A stretch of 64,000 bases of DNA from Mangrovimonas aestuarii (GTDB taxonomy: Bacteria > Bacteroidota > Bacteroidia > Flavobacteriales > Flavobacteriaceae): contig NZ_JARACK010000001.1 in assembly GCF_028767185.1 (NCBI RefSeq), positions 496,001-560,000 on the forward strand, in the 5' to 3' direction. A program made the translations under genes and the position numbers. This document shows, piece after piece, positions 19,796-29,373 of this stretch (within the stretch, counting starts at the first letter, position 1; each line of letters opens with the position of its first letter). The notes beneath the pieces are model-generated. The model did not search any database and was not told the origin of the DNA. It saw only the letters and a program-made list of their open reading frames with translations.

Positions 19796-20851
19796 ATGGC
19801 ACAATTCCATAAACTCACTATAAAAGAAGTACATAAGGAAACGGACAAGTGCGTTACCATTAGTTTTGATGTACCATCGGATTTAAAAGACGCTTTTTCT
19901 TTCAAAGCTGGACAATATTTAACATTAAAGACTACACTTAACGGAAAGGAAGTCCGTCGTGATTACTCCATTTGCGTAGCCCCAAATACAAACGAACTAA
20001 AAGTAGCTGTGAAGGAAGTTGCTGGCGGTGCATTTTCGCATTTTGCCAACAATACTTTAAAAGCTGGCGATACTTTAGAAGTTGCAACACCAAATGGCCG
20101 TTTTACTTTTGAAGCCGATAACTCTAAAAGCAGAACCGTTGCTGCTTTTGCTGCTGGTAGTGGAATTACCCCAATTATAGGAATTGCCAAAACCATTTTA
20201 AAGGACGAGCCAAATAGCAAATTTGTATTAGCTTATGGTAACAAAACACCTTTGGACACCATTTTTCTTGACGAACTTAAAGCTCTTGAAAACGAGTTTA
20301 ACGGACGCTTGGTAATCCAATGGGTATTTAGCCAGGCTCAAGCCGATAACGCTCTTTTTGGACGCATCGACAAATCGGCCGTAAACTACACTTTAAAACA
20401 CCATTGCCAAAATGGTGCTCCAGATGCCTTTTACCTGTGTGGCCCTGAAGAAATGATTCATACGGCAACCGATGCTTTAAAGGAAAACGGCATTGATGAA
20501 AACAAAATATTCTTCGAACTTTTTACAGCTGGAACTCCGGCAGAACCTGTTGCTGTAGAAGCAGGAAATGGCAACGCTAAAGTAAAAGTAATTGTTGATG
20601 ATGAAGAATTTGAGTTCGAAATGTCACAAAAACAAAGCATCCTTGATGCTGCTCTTAAGGAGGATATCGATGTACCATATTCTTGTCAAGGTGGTATTTG
20701 CAGTAGCTGTATTGCAAGGCTAACCGAAGGTGAAGCCATTATGCGTCAAAATAGCATTTTAACCGACAGTGAATTGGCAGAAGGCTTGGTGCTTACCTGT
20801 CAAGCCCATCCCACTACACCAACCATCGTAGTAGATTATGATGATGTATAA
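19796..20851 (+). CDS. Ferredoxin--NAD(P)H reductase with C-terminal 2Fe-2S domain (PaaE-like)
   Basis: A 351-residue electron-transfer flavoprotein. The FAD-binding motif RDYS is at 55-58, the NAD(P)-binding GSGITP at 121-126 and the CGPEEM segment near 215. A plant-type 2Fe-2S ferredoxin domain has Cys297, Cys302, Cys305 and Cys335. This order (FAD, NAD(P), 2Fe-2S) is that of PaaE, the reductase of phenylacetyl-CoA epoxidase, and of related hydroxylase reductases. No paa genes are nearby, so the partner oxygenase or desaturase is unknown. It is a single gene with its own promoter and terminator. Confidence 0.88.
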   Translation: MAQFHKLTIKEVHKETDKCVTISFDVPSDLKDAFSFKAGQYLTLKTTLNGKEVRRDYSICVAPNTNELKVAVKEVAGGAFSHFANNTLKAGDTLEVATPNGRFTFEADNSKSRTVAAFAAGSGITPIIGIAKTILKDEPNSKFVLAYGNKTPLDTIFLDELKALENEFNGRLVIQWVFSQAQADNALFGRIDKSAVNYTLKHHCQNGAPDAFYLCGPEEMIHTATDALKENGIDENKIFFELFTAGTPAEPVAVEAGNGNAKVKVIVDDEEFEFEMSQKQSILDAALKEDIDVPYSCQGGICSSCIARLTEGEAIMRQNSILTDSELAEGLVLTCQAHPTTPTIVVDYDDV

Positions 20852-20870
20852 AAAACAACATACTCCAAAT

Positions 20871-20900
20871 AAAAACCCCGCAATTGCGGGGTTTTCTTTT
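20871..20900. terminator. Bidirectional terminator
   Basis: A strong GC-rich stem centred at 20883-20884 (core 20873-20883 with 20884-20894), with an A-run before and a T-rich stretch after. It lies between converging genes. Confidence 0.88.
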
Positions 20901-20916
20901 TTACAATTAAAAAATA

Positions 20917-21327
20917 TTAGCTCTCCTTTTTGGAAGTAATTAAGTTTGAAACTGCGAAAAACACAGTAAGTCCAATAAACAAAATCATCCCTATTAAAGA
21001 AAAATAAAACTTCCAGGCTTGTGAAGTCCCATAATAAGAAATATGCTCTTTAAATGTATAGATACCATATAAGGTTAGTAGTACCATAGGCAGAAAAGGG
21101 TAAAGGAATTTATTCTTGATGTTATTTTCTACAATATTTTTAAACATGTAAACTGCTGAACCTACGACAGGAATAAACAAAATAAATATCGTCCACAAAA
21201 ATTTGAAGATAGCCTTATCTTCATACTTAAAAACGGTATATAAACTGTAAAAAAACAAAGCAATTATTAGCGTTCCAACAATGAAAAGCATAGGCCCTTC
21301 GAAAATGATTAAAGATTTTGGGATCAT
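20917..21327 (-). CDS. Small membrane protein with PLDc_N-like segment
   Basis: A 136-residue protein with four membrane helices (about 10-30, 42-62, 74-92 and 104-126). Helix 2 has the pattern FLWTIFILFIPVVGSAVYMFK, close to the PLDc_N (phospholipase D N-terminal membrane) signature W-x7-P-x2-G. No catalytic domain follows. It stands alone, converging on the reductase gene. Function unknown. Confidence 0.6.
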   Translation of the reverse strand: MIPKSLIIFEGPMLFIVGTLIIALFFYSLYTVFKYEDKAIFKFLWTIFILFIPVVGSAVYMFKNIVENNIKNKFLYPFLPMVLLTLYGIYTFKEHISYYGTSQAWKFYFSLIGMILFIGLTVFFAVSNLITSKKES

Positions 21328-21552
21328 AAATTGTTTTCTTAAACTTTAAATATCCTGCAATATCTAAAAAAAGAACTAAACCTTAAATAAAGTTCTTGAC
21401 AGACTGTTATATTATCTAGATGGAATGTTATATCATCTGGTCATTTTGTCCCTATCCCAAATCGCCCAACAACCATTTTTTTGACACCTTCAATCATACC
21501 TGTTTCAAACTTGGTAACCTTTTCTTAACTTTAGTTCACTAAACTAGAAATT

Positions 21553-22422
21553 GTGACCTTACAACTTCAAGAGATTCCAAGAGTAAAGTCCATAAGCAAA
21601 CAAGACTTTATTAACAACTACTATAAGTCACAAAAGCCCGTAGTAATTGAAGATGCCATCACAGACTGGCCCGCTTATTCCAAATGGAGCTTAGACTACA
21701 TTAAATCCATTGCAGGCGATAAAACTGTTCCACTATATGATGACCGCCCTGTAAACTTTAAAGATGGCTTTAACGAACCCCATACCACAATGAACATGGG
21801 CGATTATATTGATCTTCTAAAATCAGAACCTACCAGATACCGAATCTTTTTATGGAATATTCTAAAGGAAATCCCCGATTTACAACAGGATTTTAGTTAT
21901 CCAGATTTTGGCCTACGACTCCTAAAAACATTACCGATGCTGTTCTTTGGCGGAGAGAACTCGTATACTTTTATGCATTACGATATAGACCTGGCAAACA
22001 TCTTCCATTTCCACTTCGAAGGAAAAAAACAATGTATTCTGTTCGATCAATCTCAAAGCAAATATCTTTATAAGGTCCCTCATTCGCTGATTACACGAGA
22101 GGACATCGATTTTTCCAACCCGGATCTAAACAAATGGCCTGCTCTAGAACACGCAAAAGGATTTGCAACCCATTTAAACCATGGTGATATGCTATATATG
22201 CCAGAAGGTTATTGGCACTATATGAAGTATATCTCACCAGGTTTTTCCATGAGTCTCAGAGGATTGCCCCAACACCCTAAGAATCTTGGACGGGCATTTT
22301 ACAACATATTTATAATGCGCCACTTCGACAATATGATGCGCAAACTAAGGGGACAACCTTGGATTGATTGGAAAAACCAAAAAGCAATTTTAAAGACTCA
22401 AAAACACATTCAAAATTTGTAA
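21553..22422 (+). CDS. Cupin-like (JmjC, cupin_8) oxygenase family protein
   Basis: A 289-residue protein with the jelly-roll of 2-oxoglutarate/Fe(II) oxygenases of the cupin_8 type, which hydroxylate protein or small-molecule substrates. The iron triad is visible: H142 and D144 (FMHYDID) and H222 (EGYWHYMKY). The N-terminus has the family phrase KPVVIEDAITDWPAYSKW. The start is GTG at 21553 (TLQLQEIPRVK). No ATG fits, and a stop lies upstream. The substrate is not known. It is cytoplasmic, and a beta-barrel gene follows 34 bases later, so the two may be co-transcribed. Confidence 0.85.
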   Translation: MTLQLQEIPRVKSISKQDFINNYYKSQKPVVIEDAITDWPAYSKWSLDYIKSIAGDKTVPLYDDRPVNFKDGFNEPHTTMNMGDYIDLLKSEPTRYRIFLWNILKEIPDLQQDFSYPDFGLRLLKTLPMLFFGGENSYTFMHYDIDLANIFHFHFEGKKQCILFDQSQSKYLYKVPHSLITREDIDFSNPDLNKWPALEHAKGFATHLNHGDMLYMPEGYWHYMKYISPGFSMSLRGLPQHPKNLGRAFYNIFIMRHFDNMMRKLRGQPWIDWKNQKAILKTQKHIQNL

Positions 22423-22456
22423 TTTTCGTCCTTCAAATCTATCATGCTATAAAACT

Positions 22457-22954
22457 ATGAAACTGAAAACTCTATTTTTCATTACAGCCGTTATGGCTGG
22501 CTCTTCTTCCTTTGCTCAAGCTTTTAAAGCAAAAGGAGATCAAAAATTCCAGGTAGGCATAAACGTTCAAGAGAATGGTACGGGTATTAATGCCACTTAC
22601 GATTATGGATTGGGATCAAACATCTCATTAGGACTGGCATCCTCTTATTTACTTAATGTAGAAGATTATATCGATGCAGACTTTATTGACCGCATTGATG
22701 TAAAAGGGAGGTTTAATGCACACCTTGGCGATGTTATCGGACTCCCGCCTGCAATGGATATTTATCCTGGATTAAATTTGAGCTTTAAAAACTTTGGGGG
22801 ACACACGGGAGTAAGGTACTTCTTCACGGAAGGCTTTGGTCTGTATTCCGAAATATCCTTCCCTATTGCCTACTATGATACCGGAAACCTAAGTCCTGCA
22901 GAAGAGCTACATAACCAATTTGTATTTACTGGTGGCGTTTCATTCAATTTTTAA
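22457..22954 (+). CDS. DUF6646-like outer-membrane beta-barrel protein
   Basis: A 165-residue protein with a signal peptide (about 20 residues, ending SFAQAF). The rest is alternating polar and hydrophobic strands typical of a small eight-stranded beta-barrel, ending in the outer-membrane signature FTGGVSFNF with a C-terminal Phe. The start of the mature protein (KAKGDQKFQVGINVQ) matches what I recall as DUF6646 of Flavobacteriaceae. Role unknown; small barrels of this type are often structural. Confidence 0.75.
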   Translation: MKLKTLFFITAVMAGSSSFAQAFKAKGDQKFQVGINVQENGTGINATYDYGLGSNISLGLASSYLLNVEDYIDADFIDRIDVKGRFNAHLGDVIGLPPAMDIYPGLNLSFKNFGGHTGVRYFFTEGFGLYSEISFPIAYYDTGNLSPAEELHNQFVFTGGVSFNF

Positions 22955-22979
22955 ACAGCCAAGACTTACCATTAACAAT

Positions 22980-23010
22980 AAAAAAGCGGGCTAAAGCCCG
23001 CTTTTCATTT
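22980..23010. terminator. Bidirectional terminator
   Basis: A 10-bp perfect stem (22982-22991 with 22996-23005), TAAA loop, and A- and T-rich flanks, between converging genes. Confidence 0.9.
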
Positions 23011-23027
23011 TTATATAAATCAGATTA

Positions 23028-23459
23028 TTATCTGTTCATATTTTTTATTTCGTCCATAAAGGTATCGATATCCACACCTTCACTCACTAAAGTTAAAGCC
23101 TTATCCACAACATACTTTACGTTGCTTGGAGTAAATCCTAAACCAATACCAATCTTTCTTATCAAAGCTTCTTCTTCTGCTCCTCTAATATGATCCACAT
23201 AAACCATACGTGCTAAATCGTAAAGACGCTCCAAACGATTGTTATAAGTTGTTGGAGGGTTAATTGGGTGCTTCTGATAGTTCTTAAGGATAAGTTTATA
23301 GTCTTCTTCGCTAATATCTAAATTTCTAGCTAGTCGGTCTAAAAACAAACGCTCTTCTTCCGAAATAAACCCATCGCTCATAGCAACTCTAACAATAGCC
23401 GCAAAGTGGTCTTCGTTGCGCTTTTTAAATCCGCTATCAAATAAATCTGAAATTGACAT
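23028..23459 (-). CDS. TerB-family protein
   Basis: A 143-residue, all-helical, soluble protein. The TerB/DjlA-like core is seen in AAIVRVAMSDGFISEEERLFLDRLARNL and the helix ending in EEEALIRKIGIGLG. It carries the acidic metal-binding pattern (D-G-x-I-x-x-E-E) of the TerB fold. Despite the family name it stands alone without other ter genes, so tellurite resistance cannot be assumed. It may be a general stress or membrane-linked helical module. Confidence 0.82.
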   Translation of the reverse strand: MSISDLFDSGFKKRNEDHFAAIVRVAMSDGFISEEERLFLDRLARNLDISEEDYKLILKNYQKHPINPPTTYNNRLERLYDLARMVYVDHIRGAEEEALIRKIGIGLGFTPSNVKYVVDKALTLVSEGVDIDTFMDEIKNMNR

Positions 23460-23612
23460 ACTGTATTTTGTTTAAAAGTCCTGCAAATATAACTAAACTT
23501 CAAGCCTTTTAAAATTAAAATTTTAGCTTTTTGTAAGACACCTTAAAACCACAAATAGAATCAAATTTACGACTCAGTGAACTTCTGGTTCTCACCATTA
23601 TATTGAGTTTAA

Positions 23613-23639
23613 TAAATTCATAATAAGTGAATATATTTG
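23613..23639 (+). promoter_or_regulatory. Candidate mfd promoter
   Basis: TATATTTG (23632-23639) matches the -7 box exactly, with TTG (23613-23615) 16 bases upstream as a possible -33 element. The implied start site is about 10 bases before the mfd start codon. Confidence 0.4.
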
Positions 23640-23655
23640 CATAAAATACAGTGTC

Positions 23656-26600
23656 TTGAGTAAAACCATTCTCTCGCAAGCATATTCTCAGGCTTTGCAA
23701 ACGCAAAATCTGCAGCGAGCTATTGCCGAAAGCCAAAGTAAAGCCCATTTGAAGGGACTTGTAGGCTCCTCACTTTCTTTTGTTATTGCCGAAACTTTTA
23801 AAGAAGCAGACAAGCCTTTCCTTCTTATCTTTAACGATAAGGAAGAAGCTGCTTACTACCTTAACGACCTAGAACAACTGCTCAGTGAAAAGAACGTATT
23901 GTTCTACCCTGGAAGCTATCGGCGTCCTTATCAAATTGAGGAAACCGACAACGCCAATGTCTTGCTTCGTGCCGAAGTACTAAACCGTATTAATTCGCGA
24001 AAAAAACCAGCGGTAATAGTGACTTATCCAGACGCCCTTTTCGAAAAAGTGGTTACGAGAAAGGAACTTGAGCGCAACACACTCAAGATTGCTGTAAATA
24101 ATGAACTCAGTATAGACTTTGTTAATGAAGTTCTTTTTGAATATAAATTTAAACGGGTTGATTTTGTTACCGAACCGGGTGAGTTTTCTGTAAGAGGAGG
24201 AATTGTTGATGTATTTTCGTTCTCGCACGACCAACCTTATCGCATTGAGTTTTTTGGAGATGAAGTGGACAGTATTAGGACTTTTGATGTAGAAACCCAG
24301 CTTTCTACCGACCAGGTAAAAAAAATCAATATTATCCCTAATGTTGAAAACAAATTCCTTGAAGAAACTCGGGAGAGTTTCCTAAAATACATTGCAGCAA
24401 AAACAGTGGTTTTTGCCAAGCAAGTAGATTTAATGTTTTCAAGAATTGATAGCCTTTTTGATAAAGCAACGGAGGCATTTAAAACGCTATCGGAAGATAT
24501 CAAGCACGCTTCCCCCAAAGAATTATTTTGTAATTCTGAACTGCTCAAAAAACAACTTCTAGACTTTACACTTATTGAATTAGGAAATGCATCTTTTTTC
24601 AGCAATGGAGGATCTCATGAAATCATCTATAATACAGCACCTCAACCAGCTTTCAATAAAAAGTTCGACCTGCTGATTAAAAACCTTAACGATAATCACG
24701 ATAAAGGCTACAGCAATTATATCGCATGTGTGAGTGAACAACAAGCTAAGCGCTTTCACGATATTTTTGAAGATGTAGACGAAGAGGTTCACTACAAAAC
24801 CATTGTACAGTCACTATATCAAGGCTTTGTAGACCACGACCAAAAAATTGTATGTTATACAGATCATCAAATCTTTGATCGCTACCATAAGTTCCATCTT
24901 AAAAATGGCTATGCAAAAAAACAGTCAATTACACTAAAGGAACTTACCAATTTAGAAATTGGCGATTATGTTACTCATATAGACCATGGAATTGGAAAAT
25001 TTGGTGGGCTCCAAAAAATAGATGTTGAAGGCAAAAAGCAGGAAGCCATAAAACTGATTTATGGTGAACGTGATATATTATATCTTAGCATTCACTCCCT
25101 CCATAAAATCTCGAAATTCAACGGTAAGGACGGCAAACCTCCCAAAGTTTACAAACTGGGGAGCAAAGCATGGAAAACACTTAAGCAAAAGACTAAAAGC
25201 CGGGTTAAGGAAATCGCTTTTAACCTTATTCAACTTTATGCGAAGCGCAGAACCGAAACAGGCTATCAATACAATCCCGACAGTTATATGCAATTGGAAC
25301 TGGAAGCGTCTTTCCTTTACGAGGACACTCCAGACCAAAGTACCGCTACTGCTGACATAAAAGCCGACATGGAAAGTGAACGCCCCATGGACCGTTTGGT
25401 ATGTGGTGATGTTGGATTCGGAAAAACCGAAGTCGCTATCAGAGCTGCATTTAAAGCAGTAGACAACGGTAAGCAGGTTGCCGTTTTAGTGCCTACAACT
25501 ATTTTGGCTTTTCAACATTACAAAACCTTTAGCGAACGATTAAAGGATTTCCCTGTTCGTGTGGATTATGTGAACCGATTTAGAAGCACCAAACAAAAAC
25601 GTGAAACGTTAGAGCAATTGGAAAGTGGCAGCGTAGATATTATAATAGGCACTCATCAATTGGTAAACAAGAGCGTTAAGTTTAAAGATTTGGGACTTTT
25701 AATTGTTGATGAAGAACAAAAATTCGGGGTAGCAGTAAAAGACAAGCTAAAGACACTAAAGGAAAATGTAGATGTTTTAACACTTACAGCTACACCTATC
25801 CCGAGAACGTTACAGTTCAGTCTGATGGCTGCGAGGGATTTATCAGTGATCACCACACCGCCACCAAACCGCTACCCAATAGAAAGCCATGTTATTCGCT
25901 TTAACGAGGAAACCATTAGAGATGCTGTAAGCTATGAAATTCAACGTGGTGGACAGGTATTCTTCATCCACAACCGAATTGAAAACATCAAGGAGGTTGC
26001 CGGCATGATCCAACGCTTGGTTCCTGATGCCAAAATAGGCATAGGTCACGGGCAAATGGACGGTAAAAAACTGGAACAGCTTATGCTCTCTTTTATGAAC
26101 GGAGAGTTTGATGTTTTGGTGAGCACAACTATTATTGAAAGTGGTTTAGATGTCCCTAATGCCAATACCATTTTCATTAATAACGCCAATAACTTTGGCT
26201 TAAGTGATCTTCACCAAATGAGAGGTCGTGTTGGAAGAAGCAATAAAAAAGCATTCTGCTACTTTATCACTCCCGAATATTCCGCCATGACTAACGATGC
26301 AAGAAAACGTATTACTGCATTAGAACAGTTTACAGAATTGGGCAGTGGGTTCAATATCGCCATGAAGGACTTGGAAATACGCGGAGCGGGTGACCTTTTA
26401 GGAGGAGAGCAAAGTGGGTTTATTGGAGATATCGGTTTCGATACTTATCAGAAAATATTAAATGAAGCTATTGAAGAACTAAAGGAAAATGAGTTCAAGG
26501 ATTTGTACCAAGACGAAGGCAAGGAAAAAGAATACGTAAAAGACATTACAATAGACACCGATTTTGAGCTTCTTTACCCAGATGATTATGTTAATAACAT

Positions 26601-27003
26601 TAGTGAACGTCTTAATCTATATACTAAACTCAACGAATTAAAAACAGAAGAAGAGCTTGCAAAATTTGAAGCCGAGATTAAAGACCGTTTTGGAGAACTT
26701 CCTATACAGGTTCAGGATTTATTGGACAGTGTTCGCATAAAATGGATTGCCGCGAAATTAGGCTTGGAAAAACTGGTTATGAAACACAACAAAATGGTAG
26801 GCTATTTTATTAGCGACCAACAAAGTGCTTTTTATCAGAGCCCAAAATTTGGACAGATTTTACGATTTATCCAAACCAATCCACAAGTTTGTAAAATGAA
26901 GGAAAAGCAAACACGCAATGGTTTGCGCTTACTCTTGACATTCGACAATATTAAATCGGTTAATCAAGGCCTTAAGGCAATTAAACCCCTTGTAGAAAAA
27001 TAA
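23656..27003 (+). CDS. mfd: Transcription-repair coupling factor Mfd
   Basis: An ATP-driven DNA translocase that removes stalled RNA polymerase from damaged DNA and recruits UvrA. The 1115-residue protein has the UvrB-like N-terminal part (FYPGSYRRPYQIEETDN), the RNA-polymerase-interacting domain (LEIGDYVTHIDHGIGKF at about 433-449), the helicase Walker A GDVGFGKTE (about 584-592), the motif DEEQ (about 685), LTATPIPRTL, and the C-terminal TRCF domain. The start is a TTG (SKTILSQAYSQ). uvrC, of the same pathway, is elsewhere in the window. A strong terminator follows. Confidence 0.97.
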   Translation: MSKTILSQAYSQALQTQNLQRAIAESQSKAHLKGLVGSSLSFVIAETFKEADKPFLLIFNDKEEAAYYLNDLEQLLSEKNVLFYPGSYRRPYQIEETDNANVLLRAEVLNRINSRKKPAVIVTYPDALFEKVVTRKELERNTLKIAVNNELSIDFVNEVLFEYKFKRVDFVTEPGEFSVRGGIVDVFSFSHDQPYRIEFFGDEVDSIRTFDVETQLSTDQVKKINIIPNVENKFLEETRESFLKYIAAKTVVFAKQVDLMFSRIDSLFDKATEAFKTLSEDIKHASPKELFCNSELLKKQLLDFTLIELGNASFFSNGGSHEIIYNTAPQPAFNKKFDLLIKNLNDNHDKGYSNYIACVSEQQAKRFHDIFEDVDEEVHYKTIVQSLYQGFVDHDQKIVCYTDHQIFDRYHKFHLKNGYAKKQSITLKELTNLEIGDYVTHIDHGIGKFGGLQKIDVEGKKQEAIKLIYGERDILYLSIHSLHKISKFNGKDGKPPKVYKLGSKAWKTLKQKTKSRVKEIAFNLIQLYAKRRTETGYQYNPDSYMQLELEASFLYEDTPDQSTATADIKADMESERPMDRLVCGDVGFGKTEVAIRAAFKAVDNGKQVAVLVPTTILAFQHYKTFSERLKDFPVRVDYVNRFRSTKQKRETLEQLESGSVDIIIGTHQLVNKSVKFKDLGLLIVDEEQKFGVAVKDKLKTLKENVDVLTLTATPIPRTLQFSLMAARDLSVITTPPPNRYPIESHVIRFNEETIRDAVSYEIQRGGQVFFIHNRIENIKEVAGMIQRLVPDAKIGIGHGQMDGKKLEQLMLSFMNGEFDVLVSTTIIESGLDVPNANTIFINNANNFGLSDLHQMRGRVGRSNKKAFCYFITPEYSAMTNDARKRITALEQFTELGSGFNIAMKDLEIRGAGDLLGGEQSGFIGDIGFDTYQKILNEAIEELKENEFKDLYQDEGKEKEYVKDITIDTDFELLYPDDYVNNISERLNLYTKLNELKTEEELAKFEAEIKDRFGELPIQVQDLLDSVRIKWIAAKLGLEKLVMKHNKMVGYFISDQQSAFYQSPKFGQILRFIQTNPQVCKMKEKQTRNGLRLLLTFDNIKSVNQGLKAIKPLVEK

Positions 27004-27004
27004 C

Positions 27005-27041
27005 AAAAACGGCTTTACCCAGATAGGTAAAGCCGTTTTAC
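27005..27041 (+). terminator. Terminator after mfd
   Basis: A 14-bp perfect stem (27006-27019 with 27026-27039) with a six-base loop, directly after the mfd stop. The T-run is short (four bases). Confidence 0.85.
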
Positions 27042-27152
27042 TGTATAACTAAAACTAGCGACATATTCCTAATCTATCTTGCATAGCTTGTATGTAATTA
27101 TAAAGCTTAGCTCATTTTCAAAAATGAAATACAAATGTTTTCTTATACACTC

Positions 27153-27174
27153 AAATACCAAAAAAGTGGTATTT
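27153..27174. repeat. Inverted repeat upstream of the PAS-LuxR gene
   Basis: 8-bp perfect arms AAATACCA/TGGTATTT (27153-27160 and 27167-27174) with a six-base A-rich spacer, ending 49 bases before the ATG. It is not followed by a T-run, so an operator is more likely than a terminator. Confidence 0.45.
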
Positions 27175-27223
27175 CTCTTGTTATTTTTTTATAATTTTAA
27201 AAGCTAACCCAATAACTGTATCT

Positions 27224-28024
27224 ATGAGCCAAGATATTGCCCAAGTTCTCAATCTTTGGAAAAAACAATATTCGGATCACGTAAAAACATTTACTCCTTA
27301 TCAAGCTATAGAGCAATTCAAAACCTTTTCAAGTTTATTCACGCCTGGCCACTCCTATTTCTATATCATTAACTTTCATAATCTGCAACTGGAATATCTA
27401 CATCCCAGTGTAGAGGATGTTACCGGTTTGGCGGTTAAGGATGTTACTATGGAACGGCTATTACAAACTGTTACAGAAGAAAACCGTCAATCTCTTTTAA
27501 AAAAGGAAGAAACGATAAAAAATTTCTTGAGTAACAAAATAGGACTTGAGAATATCAGAGATTACAAAATGCTCTACACTTATCAACTAAAACATCCAAC
27601 TAAAGGAGTACGAACAATCTTAATTCAAAATACTATTTTAAGCCAGACAGAGGATTACAATTTAAAACATGTACTAGGGGTTCATACCGATGTTACACAC
27701 TTGAACATTTCAATGCAGGATAACATTTCTTTTATTAATCTTAATGGAGGGACGTCTTACCATAACATAAAATCGGATACTGGTACTTGCACAAAATTTC
27801 ATTCATCTAAAGAAAATTTGTCAGGTGAATTGCAGTTAACCAAACGCGAGAAAGATGTTGTTCGCCACCTTGCACAGGGTCTAACAACCGATGCTATTGC
27901 AAAAATTCTAAACCTATCTTCACACACAGTACGAACCCACAGAAAAAACATCCTGCAAAAAAACAACTGCACCAATACTGCTGAACTAATTGCTCAATGT
28001 TTAATTGAAGGCGTTGTAGTGTAA
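27224..28024 (+). CDS. PAS domain / LuxR-type HTH regulator
   Basis: A 266-residue regulator. The first part (about residues 35-160) is a PAS-like sensor fold: YFYIINFHNLQLEYLHPSVEDVTG, then a helix and the strands containing GVRTILIQNTIL. The C-terminus (about 203-255) is a GerE/LuxR HTH: LTKREKDVVRHLAQGLTTDAI and HTVRTHRKNILQK. There is no receiver domain or membrane helix, so the PAS domain probably senses a cytoplasmic signal. The ligand is unknown. It may control its own promoter through the inverted repeat upstream. The next gene starts 38 bases later on the same strand. Confidence 0.85.
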   Translation: MSQDIAQVLNLWKKQYSDHVKTFTPYQAIEQFKTFSSLFTPGHSYFYIINFHNLQLEYLHPSVEDVTGLAVKDVTMERLLQTVTEENRQSLLKKEETIKNFLSNKIGLENIRDYKMLYTYQLKHPTKGVRTILIQNTILSQTEDYNLKHVLGVHTDVTHLNISMQDNISFINLNGGTSYHNIKSDTGTCTKFHSSKENLSGELQLTKREKDVVRHLAQGLTTDAIAKILNLSSHTVRTHRKNILQKNNCTNTAELIAQCLIEGVVV

Positions 28025-28062
28025 TAGCTATTGCTTACATTTGATGGAGCAATCCTTCAGTT

Positions 28063-29373
28063 ATGTTAAAACACTTTTTATTCAGTCTCTTACTGCTTCC
28101 CTTTTTAGGATTTAGTCAACATAGTATTTCCGGAACATTTTCCCCTCCAGAGGAGTTTAGCTTTGTAATTCTTTACAAAGTACTACCCTCGACACTCGAA
28201 TATGTTGGGAATACTCAAATTGATAAAACCGGACATTTTGATATTTATGTTGATTCTACTGCAACCAATGGAGTTTACCGCTTAGTATATGCTATTCCTC
28301 AAGAAGACTACCATTTTGACGTTATCCTAAACAACAGGGAAGATGTAGAACTTAACTTTAGTTTTGACGAAGGTGTTACTTTTTTAAAATCACACGAAAA
28401 CAAATTACTATCATCATATCGAAAAAGTATGGGTATGGTTAACGACGCCTTAGTTAAGTTTTATGAAACACCCGAACAAAACAAAGAGGACTTCGAAAAA
28501 TTAACCACTCTACTACATCAAACTCAAACCGAATACGAAAAAGCAGCTGAAGGCACCTTGGCCCTAAATTTCATAAAAGCGGGCAAATCATATATTCCTA
28601 AATCTTATGAAGACGCCAACACCTTTTACAAAAACAGCAAGAATAATTACTATAGCAATATCGATTTTGATAATCCGGCATTACAGAACTCTGGATTTTT
28701 AATGGAGTCTGCAGTAAACTATATTTTTGGCTACGTTAATGGATCAAGCCCTAATAAGGAATACATTGAAAACATCGATAAATCTGTTGCAGCCATGGGA
28801 AGCCAAGAAGAAACTAAACAGATTATCCTGGAAACCCTATGGAGTCAATTTAGCGGGCAGGACAATCCTGAAGTCGCCAATTATATTGCCGATGCATACC
28901 TCATACCTATAGCTAAAGAGGAGAATGATACGGAACTACTTGAAACATTAACTTCCTATAAAAACACATCGCTTTACTCAAAAGCACCCAACTTTAGATT
29001 AAACGAATCAGGAGATGATTTATATAGCTTAAACACATCCAACAATTATGTGATCGTGTTTTGGAGCAGCAGCTGCTCTCACTGTCTTGAGGAAATTCCG
29101 CAGTTGAATAAATTTACAGATGGTTTTGACAAAAGTAAGCTTCAAGTAATTGCCGTTGGCCTTGAAGAAGAGCCCAATCAATGGAAAAAAACCATCACTA
29201 AATACCCTAATTTCATTCATATTTACGGCGATGGAAAGTGGGACAATCCTATTGGAGACACTTATGGTGTAACTGCAACACCAACCTATTTTGTTTTGGA
29301 TAAAAACAAAGTGATTGTTGACAAACCGGAAACTGTTGATGACGTTAAAGAATACTTTGATAAGTTGAATTAA
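28063..29373 (+). CDS. TlpA-like periplasmic thioredoxin with DUF4369-like N-terminus
   Basis: A 436-residue exported thiol-disulfide protein. The signal peptide (about 18 residues, ending GFSQ) is followed by a beta-rich domain of about 90 residues like DUF4369, then a long helical middle (about 110-310). The C-terminal thioredoxin fold has the active site C338-S-H-C341 (FWSSSCSHCLEE) and the cis-Pro segment VTATPTYFV. Bacteroidota use such proteins to reduce or fold periplasmic proteins, including c-type cytochromes. Its end overlaps the convergent yraN gene by four bases. Confidence 0.85.
   Translation: MLKHFLFSLLLLPFLGFSQHSISGTFSPPEEFSFVILYKVLPSTLEYVGNTQIDKTGHFDIYVDSTATNGVYRLVYAIPQEDYHFDVILNNREDVELNFSFDEGVTFLKSHENKLLSSYRKSMGMVNDALVKFYETPEQNKEDFEKLTTLLHQTQTEYEKAAEGTLALNFIKAGKSYIPKSYEDANTFYKNSKNNYYSNIDFDNPALQNSGFLMESAVNYIFGYVNGSSPNKEYIENIDKSVAAMGSQEETKQIILETLWSQFSGQDNPEVANYIADAYLIPIAKEENDTELLETLTSYKNTSLYSKAPNFRLNESGDDLYSLNTSNNYVIVFWSSSCSHCLEEIPQLNKFTDGFDKSKLQVIAVGLEEEPNQWKKTITKYPNFIHIYGDGKWDNPIGDTYGVTATPTYFVLDKNKVIVDKPETVDDVKEYFDKLN

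Noticed and set aside
23028-23459. Tellurite-resistance (ter) defence locus
   Set aside because: Only a single TerB-like gene is present, without terA, terC, terD or terZ partners.
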